Positions 31,314 to 36,740 of a stretch of 36,740 nt of DNA are shown here, piece after piece. The notes beneath the pieces are model-generated. The model saw only the letters and a program-made list of their open reading frames with translations. It was not told the DNA's origin and ran no database searches. The stretch comes from JAJPHJ01 sp035622315. Lineage in GTDB: Bacteria; Vulcanimicrobiota; Vulcanimicrobiia; Eremiobacterales; Eremiobacteraceae. Each line of letters opens with the position of its first letter. Position 1 is the first letter of the stretch. Where the stretch lies: the NCBI GenBank assembly GCA_035622315.1, contig DASPVP010000106.1, positions 1 to 36,740 on the forward strand, in the 5' to 3' direction. The position numbers were made by a program, and so were the translations under genes.

Positions 31314-34300
31314 ATGCTAAAGGGCTTTAGTCGAGCCGGCATACTTGTGGCCCTGGTCTTGGTCTGTCAAGGAACATGGGCATTGGCAGGCACGACCGGT
31401 GCGCTCTCCGGGTATGTCCGCACTCCGTCCAACTTGCCAGTTGCGGATGCGAAAGTGGTCGTCGCGGCGCCGTCGGAATCGCTTGGAACGGTGACGGATC
31501 CAGCCGGTCACTTCATATTCGTATCACTGACACCGGACACATACACCCTCACCGTGAGCAAGGATGGCTATGACACGGTCAGCCAGTCAGGCATCACGGT
31601 CATCGCAGACAACACCCGCGTCGTGAACGTTACGACCGAACCAGCTGTAAAGACGCTGGGTACGGTCACGACTCGCGCGGCGGCAGAACTCGTCAAGCCG
31701 GGTACCACGGCAGACGTCTACTCCGTCAACGCGGCGACGTCGGCCAAGGTCGCCTCCCTCGGCGGTGGCGGCAGCCTCAACCAGGCGTATTCGGCACTCG
31801 CCGCGACGCCCGGCGTCGTGGTCCCGCCATCACAGATGGGTTGGTTCCAGACCATCCATATCCGTGGCGGTGACTTCGACCAAGTGGGCTACGAGTTCGA
31901 CGGCGTTCCCGTACTGCGCTCGTACGACAACTATCCGACCACGACCGCGAACACGCTCGGTCAGCAAGAGCTCCAGGTCTACACCGGAGCGGCGCCAGCC
32001 GATGCGCAAGGACAAGGTCTCGCTGGTTACATCAACCAGGTGGTCAAAGCCGGCACGTATCCCGGTTTCTCGGATCTGACGGTCGGGATCGGCACGCCGG
32101 CGCTCTACAATGGATACAACTTCGAAGTGGGCGGCGCAACGCCAGACCGCAACTTCTCGTACTACATCGCGAACACGAACTCGGTTCAGGACTTCCGATA
32201 CTACGACCAAAACAACGGAGCGAGCATCCAGTCTGTGTGGGGCACGCCGATGGCACCCCTCTTCCCTGGAAACAACGCCGCCACCGGCTGCGCCACCGCA
32301 ACGCTCGCAGTGAGGCAAAACTACGCTGCCTGCTACGCGAGCGGCATCGGTCCTGGCGGCTACTTCCTCGCCCCAATGGTCGATAGCGTTCTTACGTCCA
32401 ACGTCTACGACCGTGAGGGCGTCGTCAATCTCCACTTCGGCATTCCGCACCGCAACGACGCGGGCAAAGACGACATCCAGCTGTTGTACGATATCTCCTA
32501 TCTGAACAACCAGTACTACAGCTCGGCGTCTGACTGGGGTATGTCGGGAGCCTCTGCAGTGCCGTACAACACAGCCGAAGGACTTCCGCCGGCAGCGGGT
32601 TTCCCGTACTTCGCTGGAAACCTCGGATTCGGCTATCAGTACCTCGGTCCGGTCGGCCAGCCGCTTGTCGCCAACTACAAGCAGATGACCAATCCCGTGT
32701 ACTACGCGTACAATCCGAACAGCATCGGGACCGGTCTGCTGTACATCCCGTTCAATCAACGCGATGGCACGGCAAATCCGAACAACATCCTGAAGCTGCA
32801 ATACCAGCATAACTTCGGGTCGTCCGCGTACTTCCGGGTCTATGGCTTCTCGGATTACTCTGAGTGGCCGCAGACCTGCCCGATCACGTTGACGACGGAA
32901 TACGTCGGCTACTGCCCGCTGAACTACTACGTCAAGACGAACACGAGTGGCGGCAGCGCGCAGTACGGCGACCAGCTCAATGACAAGAACCTCCTGACGG
33001 CTCAGGTCTCAGACTTCGTCGCGGTCGACTACCGCTCGAACGACGAGACCATGATCAATCAGCTGGTGGGCCTGAACAGCTTCGCATATGCAGTGAACTC
33101 GAAGAACCCGGCTGCCGGCGTCTGCTACAGCGCTACCGGAGTGGCGATCAGCTGCTACTCTGCGAATGCTGAAACGTTCGGACTCGCAAGTGCGGCGGCA
33201 GGCGATCCGTTACCGGCGCTCCCGGCCTCATGCGGCGGTGCTGCGTGCGAATGGTGGGTGGCTGAGAACGGGCGGTACGGCGGTGGAAACTTCGCCCAAC
33301 CGAACTTTGGCTCGGCCGTGTTGACCGACCAATTCAAGCCGTCGAGCCAGTGGTTCTTCAACTTGGGTGTCCGCTACGACCGGTTCTCGTACCAGCTCTC
33401 TGACACCGATGCGACCGCCGGTTCGCCGGCGACGCTTGCGCGGCCGTTCTGGTTCAACTCCTGGAACAACTCGTATTGCGTGTTGCCGGGAGGGGGTCAG
33501 GTGCCATTCTACAACAGCGCGGATGACACAGCGGTAGCGCAGCCGTGCCCGGTTGTGAACGGCATCCAGTCGGTTCCAGCGACACTCACGAATGCACCCA
33601 ACGCCGTGAATAACTATTACGTCTTCCAGCCGCGCCTGGGTGCGACGTTCACGGCTAACCAAGACAACGTATTCCGTCTCAGCGCCGGTCGCTACGACCA
33701 AGCGCCGAACACGGCGTACCAGCAGTATAACGTGCTGCAGCAAGACCTGCCGGCCTATATCGGCACCAACTTCTGGCCGGTCGGCTTCACCAGCACGACG
33801 CACGAGATCTATCCGCCGACGTCGGATAACTACGATCTGTCATGGGAGCACCAGTTCAACGGGACCGACACCAGCTTCAAGCTGACCCCGTACTACCGCG
33901 TGACCCAAAACCAGATCCAGAACTTCTTCCTCAACCAGAAGACGAACTTCGTGTCAGGCCTCAACGTCGGTCAGCAGACGAACGAGGGCGTTGAGTTCCA
34001 GCTCAACTGGGGCAACTTCAACGTGAACGGCCTGTCCGCGTTGCTCGCCTACACCTACAACCACAGCTACATCAACTTCAAGGCGCTGGGCACGGGCGGT
34101 ACCGTGCTGGATACGATCAACCTCGCGATCCAGCAGTACAACTCGTTCACCAAAGCCTGCGCAGGTGTAGCGCCGAACTCGAGCACGACCAGCCTATGCG
34201 GCGTGTATGGTAGCAATGGAAACGCAGTGCCGACCGAGTTGAGCGGCGTCGCGAATCCATACTACAACGCGCCGGCTCAGGCGACGCTCAACCCGAGCGC

Positions 34301-34940
34301 CAACTACGTACCGTTCAGCACGATCCCAGGTGGCGTCGAAGCCGCATCGGGCTCGTACGAGATCCCGAACGTCCTCGCATTGGTCTTGAACTACAAGGCC
34401 AACAAGTGGGCGATCTCGCCGCAGTTCCAGCTCTTCGAAGGCGAGCAATACGGCGATCCGCTGAGCGGTTATGGCGTGAACCCCGCGACCTGCGCCACTC
34501 TCGGAGGCTCGGTGAGCGGAGATCCACGTTATCCGTATGGCGGCACGGGCACACCCTACGATGCTACAACCTGCGGCGGAACCATCGCGGTTCCGGATCC
34601 ATACACGCACGTATTCGACAGCCTCGGTGCATTCACGCAACCTAGTCAGTTCTTGATGCACCTGCAGCTGTCGTACCAGGCGTCGTCGCGGGTCCAGTTC
34701 ACGGCCAACGTGGCGAACATCATCAACACCTGCTTCGGCGGATCGAGCGAGGCTTGGACCGCTGGAACTCCGCGTGGTAACTGCGGCTACATCCTGCCGG
34801 GTTATGGTGCCCCGCTCAAGTACGGAGCGAACATCTACAACCCAGGATCGCAGTTCCAGCAGATCGTCCAGTACCCGTACCAGGCCAACCCGATCGCTTC
34901 GCCAATCGAGGCGGTGTTCTCGATGAAGTGGAGCATCTAG
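31314..34940 (+). CDS. TonB-dependent-receptor-like outer membrane protein
   Basis: This very large protein (1208 residues) should form a plugged outer-membrane beta-barrel. A signal peptide (residues 1-25) leads into a carboxypeptidase-regulatory-like domain (about 26-110: GALSGYVRTPSNLPVADAKV, TDPAGHFIFVSL, YTLTVSKDGYDT). The plug domain follows (about 150-260: YSALAATPGVVV, IHIRGGDFDQVGYEFDGVPV, QELQVYTG), then a Tyr/Asn/Gln-rich barrel to the end (VFSMKWSI). The mature barrel has 16 cysteines arranged as eight close pairs. No TonB box is obvious. The start has AGAAAGG 8 nt upstream and a strong terminator follows. Substrate unknown. Confidence 0.88.
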   Translation: MLKGFSRAGILVALVLVCQGTWALAGTTGALSGYVRTPSNLPVADAKVVVAAPSESLGTVTDPAGHFIFVSLTPDTYTLTVSKDGYDTVSQSGITVIADNTRVVNVTTEPAVKTLGTVTTRAAAELVKPGTTADVYSVNAATSAKVASLGGGGSLNQAYSALAATPGVVVPPSQMGWFQTIHIRGGDFDQVGYEFDGVPVLRSYDNYPTTTANTLGQQELQVYTGAAPADAQGQGLAGYINQVVKAGTYPGFSDLTVGIGTPALYNGYNFEVGGATPDRNFSYYIANTNSVQDFRYYDQNNGASIQSVWGTPMAPLFPGNNAATGCATATLAVRQNYAACYASGIGPGGYFLAPMVDSVLTSNVYDREGVVNLHFGIPHRNDAGKDDIQLLYDISYLNNQYYSSASDWGMSGASAVPYNTAEGLPPAAGFPYFAGNLGFGYQYLGPVGQPLVANYKQMTNPVYYAYNPNSIGTGLLYIPFNQRDGTANPNNILKLQYQHNFGSSAYFRVYGFSDYSEWPQTCPITLTTEYVGYCPLNYYVKTNTSGGSAQYGDQLNDKNLLTAQVSDFVAVDYRSNDETMINQLVGLNSFAYAVNSKNPAAGVCYSATGVAISCYSANAETFGLASAAAGDPLPALPASCGGAACEWWVAENGRYGGGNFAQPNFGSAVLTDQFKPSSQWFFNLGVRYDRFSYQLSDTDATAGSPATLARPFWFNSWNNSYCVLPGGGQVPFYNSADDTAVAQPCPVVNGIQSVPATLTNAPNAVNNYYVFQPRLGATFTANQDNVFRLSAGRYDQAPNTAYQQYNVLQQDLPAYIGTNFWPVGFTSTTHEIYPPTSDNYDLSWEHQFNGTDTSFKLTPYYRVTQNQIQNFFLNQKTNFVSGLNVGQQTNEGVEFQLNWGNFNVNGLSALLAYTYNHSYINFKALGTGGTVLDTINLAIQQYNSFTKACAGVAPNSSTTSLCGVYGSNGNAVPTELSGVANPYYNAPAQATLNPSANYVPFSTIPGGVEAASGSYEIPNVLALVLNYKANKWAISPQFQLFEGEQYGDPLSGYGVNPATCATLGGSVSGDPRYPYGGTGTPYDATTCGGTIAVPDPYTHVFDSLGAFTQPSQFLMHLQLSYQASSRVQFTANVANIINTCFGGSSEAWTAGTPRGNCGYILPGYGAPLKYGANIYNPGSQFQQIVQYPYQANPIASPIEAVFSMKWSI

Positions 34941-34962
34941 GCAAAAACCGACCCTGACAACT

Positions 34963-34997
34963 GCGAAGGCTCCCGGCGACGGGAGCCTTCGCTTTTT
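34963..34997 (+). terminator. Strong Rho-independent terminator after the TonB-type receptor
   Basis: A perfect 12-bp stem (GCGAAGGCTCCC / GGGAGCCTTCGC) with loop GGCGAC is followed by TTTTT. It lies 22 nt after the receptor stop. Confidence 0.93.
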
Positions 34998-35043
34998 CGT
35001 TCACCGCACAGGGTCTGTCGCTCGCGTGCGGAAAGCACGCCGC

Positions 35044-35745
35044 ATGATTACACGCATAGCATCAGCTTTTGCTCTCATCGCAATGCTCGCATCGGTGGCC
35101 CAAGTCTCGAGTGCGGCCACGCCGGCGCCGATGCAGATGAGCAAACCAGCTGCATCCCCAACCCCCGCACCGCCCGCTTCGGCGAGCGAACAGAGCTTCA
35201 TCGCTGCCGCGACCAAGGACTTGCAGGCGCGCTTCGGCACGACCGCGCAGGCCGCGGCCGCGGGCTACTTCCGGTATACGAACGAGGACGACACCGGGGC
35301 CATCAGCTGGGTCAACACCAACTATTGGACGAGCGATGCGACCCATCCGAGCCAGCTTTGGTACGACGTGCACGGCAAGCTCATTGGTGTCGACTATTCC
35401 ATCTTGATGGCGAACTCGCCCAAAGCGCCCAGCATGTGGGGGATCTCACCATCTCGCTGGACCACGTTCGATCAGCACGTTCATTTCGGCATCAAGACCG
35501 CGTCGGGGATCGTCTTCGGCGCTGTCGGGCCGAAGAGCATGGCCAAGGTCGGCGGTTCAGCCGCAAACCCGACCGCTGCGGACATCGTGAAGCTCGGCAA
35601 AGCGAAGGCGGTCAGCGATGTCGCGTTCGTCTTCCAGTTCCCGGCCATCTGGGATCTCGAGTTCTGGCTCGTGCCGAATCCGCTAGGCGCGTTTGCTGAG
35701 CACAACCCGAACGTCATCCCCAGCGCCAACGCAAGCAGCATGTAG
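35044..35745 (+). CDS. Secreted protein of unknown function
   Basis: A 233-residue protein. The ATG at 35044 is chosen over the GTG at 35026 because it gives a good signal peptide (MITRIASAFALIAMLASVAQ, cleavage near VSSA) and GGAAAG lies about 9 nt upstream. A Pro/Ala-rich stretch follows (about residues 25-55), then a compact domain with TTAQAAAAGYFRYTNEDDTG, LWYDVHGKLIGVDYSILMAN, SRWTTFDQHVHFGIKTASG and FQFPAIWDLEFWLVPNPLGA. I do not recognise the family. The HVH segment could bind a metal, but this is a guess. It sits between terminators, just after the TonB-type receptor. Confidence 0.7.
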   Translation: MITRIASAFALIAMLASVAQVSSAATPAPMQMSKPAASPTPAPPASASEQSFIAAATKDLQARFGTTAQAAAAGYFRYTNEDDTGAISWVNTNYWTSDATHPSQLWYDVHGKLIGVDYSILMANSPKAPSMWGISPSRWTTFDQHVHFGIKTASGIVFGAVGPKSMAKVGGSAANPTAADIVKLGKAKAVSDVAFVFQFPAIWDLEFWLVPNPLGAFAEHNPNVIPSANASSM

Positions 35746-35770
35746 CGGCGCTGCGAGGCTACCCACGATC

Positions 35771-35803
35771 AGCGCACTCGACGAAAGCGAGTGCGCTTGT
35801 CTT
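35771..35803 (+). terminator. Probable terminator after the secreted protein
   Basis: A stem of GCGCACTCG / CGAGTGCGC (35772-35780, 35788-35796) with a 7-nt loop is followed by TTGTCTT. It lies between the convergent stops at 35745 and 35816. Confidence 0.7.
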
Positions 35804-35815
35804 ATATGCGGGGAT

Positions 35816-36196
35816 CTAGCCGCAGCCGAGGAAGAGGTTGGGTTCGCTTGCGGGCCTAGCCTGGTAACCTTGCCCGTAGATATTACGGATCTCTATGCCG
35901 GCGCGGTGGCGGCGGAGCAGGCGTCGCAGATGACAGATCTCGACCTTAAGCAGATTCTGCTCGTTTGGCGCGAGCGTTGTGCTCTGGGTGCTCATGAGCT
36001 GTGCGTAAGGGACGGTCCGGCAGAACTCGCCGAGCAGCGCTGACAGCACACGGAATTGGGTCCTGTTGCAGCGCACGTTGTGCGCGCCGATGAAGACCTC
36101 GTGCGACTGCGGATAGAGGGTCACGCCTGCCGCTCGCACGACCGGGAAGTTCGATTCTGCTGCGTACGCGAGAAAGGCACTGCTCTCCATTGCCAT
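35816..36196 (-). CDS. Winged-helix (OmpR/PhoB C-terminal type) DNA-binding protein
   Basis: The 126-residue protein resembles the effector domain of OmpR-type response regulators without a receiver: VTLYPQSHEVFIGAHNVRCN, then RTQFRVLSALLGEFCRTVPY (the alpha-1/alpha-2 region), a recognition helix around QNLLKVEICHLRRLLRRHR, and the wing IRNIYGQGYQARP. The first 20 residues (MAMESSAFLAYAAESNFPVV) have no phosphoacceptor domain. It is probably a regulator that binds DNA without phosphorylation. Its target is unknown. It is divergent from the thioredoxin-fold gene. Start at 36196 or 36190. Confidence 0.8.
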   Translation of the reverse strand: MAMESSAFLAYAAESNFPVVRAAGVTLYPQSHEVFIGAHNVRCNRTQFRVLSALLGEFCRTVPYAQLMSTQSTTLAPNEQNLLKVEICHLRRLLRRHRAGIEIRNIYGQGYQARPASEPNLFLGCG

Positions 36197-36394
36197 GCGA
36201 GCGTTCTACGCAAGCACACCGCGCATTCCTCTCAGCCCGACTTCAGACTTTGTGTCAGAAAAGCTCGGCATTCGCACACCTTGACGAACCACCAAGCAAA
36301 CGCGGAGAGCTGACGCCTCAGTGGCACCAGAAAGGCACACAGTTCCCGTATTGGCCGAGGCGCAGCTCGGGAATGCACCACAGCGAATGACGTC

Positions 36395-36444
36395 GAAGAA
36401 ACGGACGGTGTCTGGAAGAAATGGTGCGCCTTGAAGAAATGGTG
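36395..36444 (+). repeat. Short direct repeats before the redoxin gene
   Basis: GAAGAAATGGTG occurs at 36415-36426 and 36433-36444, 18 bp apart, and the related GAAGAAACGG at 36395-36404, 20 bp earlier. They lie in the 256-bp gap between the winged-helix gene and the redoxin gene; apart from them no gene is seen in that gap. Confidence 0.6.
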
Positions 36445-36452
36445 AGAATGTG

Positions 36453-36740
36453 ATGCTGCGTGTGACAAAATGGATTGTGCCGATCGCGCTTGCGCTTGTG
36501 GTCTGCATGGTTGGCTCGGGGAGCCCGCAACGGGCTGCCGCTGATGCGCCGACGCTTTTGAGCTTCGATGGCAACACGGGGTGGATCAACAGTCCGCCGC
36601 TCACCCTTGCGGACCTGCGCGGTAAGGTCGTGCTCGTCGACTTTTGGGAGTACACCTGCGTGAACTGTCTGCGCACGCTGCCGTACCTGCGCACCTGGTA
36701 TGATCGCTACCACGACAAGGGTTTCGTCATCGTCGGCGTG
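36453..36740 (+). CDS. Secreted thioredoxin-fold (TlpA/DipZ-like redoxin) protein, 3' end cut off
   Basis: Ninety-six codons are visible from the ATG at 36453 to the window edge; a GTG one codon earlier is possible. A signal peptide or anchor (WIVPIALALVVCMVGSGSPQ) precedes a mature part with LTLADLRGKVVLVDFWEYTC, then VNCLRTLPYLRTWYDRYHDK. The active-site CVNC and the neighbouring LRTLPYLRTWY match redoxins of the DipZ C-terminal/NHL-repeat type, which act in thiol-disulfide exchange outside the cytoplasm. The missing C-terminal half prevents a closer call. Confidence 0.85.
   Translation, partial: MLRVTKWIVPIALALVVCMVGSGSPQRAAADAPTLLSFDGNTGWINSPPLTLADLRGKVVLVDFWEYTCVNCLRTLPYLRTWYDRYHDKGFVIVGV

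Overview
The window is a dense, high-GC bacterial chromosome segment (roughly 63-65% G+C by eye) with many GTG and TTG starts and many overlapping start/stop codons. A TonB-dependent-receptor-like outer-membrane protein, a DedA protein, a GerMN lipoprotein and an AMIN-type amidase point to a diderm. The mix of genes is compatible with a deep-branching lineage such as Candidatus Eremiobacterota (WPS-2). That placement is an impression and was not tested.

Layout. (1) 1-10.7 kb: der on the minus strand (cut by the window edge), diverging from a plus-strand run of PEGA protein, miaB, mutS, a membrane GAF-GGDEF cyclase, mutL, miaA and hfq. This joins DNA mismatch repair with the two-step i6A/ms2i6A tRNA modification (MiaA, MiaB). 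(2) 10.7-14.2 kb: dapF and a long radical-SAM protein, meeting two convergent TrkA/KtrA-type K+ regulatory genes tail to tail. (3) 14.3-18.9 kb: tRNA-Pro(CGG), a stand-alone Clp N-domain protein, DedA, uvrC, two small membrane proteins, and tmRNA (tag ANSEYALAA) with its own promoter and terminator. (4) 18.9-24.2 kb: an envelope block of GerMN lipoprotein, N-acetylmuramoyl-L-alanine amidase, murI, a PAP2-like membrane protein, an alpha/beta hydrolase and secG. (5) 24.2-26.3 kb: two oligopeptide ABC ATPases. (6) 26.3-26.9 kb: a RAYT (REP-associated tyrosine transposase) bounded by near-perfect 25-bp inverted REP units. (7) 26.9-31.2 kb: topA, trmFO and hslV without an adjacent hslU. (8) 31.3-36.7 kb: a large TonB-type receptor, an unrecognised secreted protein, a winged-helix regulator, and the start of a secreted thioredoxin-fold protein.

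The most notable signal is the REP/RAYT system. The 25-bp unit bounding the RAYT gene also occurs, with one mismatch, in frame inside the mutL coding sequence. A second GTAG-palindrome family occurs just upstream of mutL and in frame inside trmFO, where it appears to lengthen a conserved loop. REP units therefore seem to have become part of two housekeeping proteins. Other points are a mutS gene with no ATG/GTG/TTG start where its N-terminus should begin, eight local cysteine pairs in the TonB-type receptor, an altered active-site motif in MurI, and an apparently leaderless PAP2-like gene.
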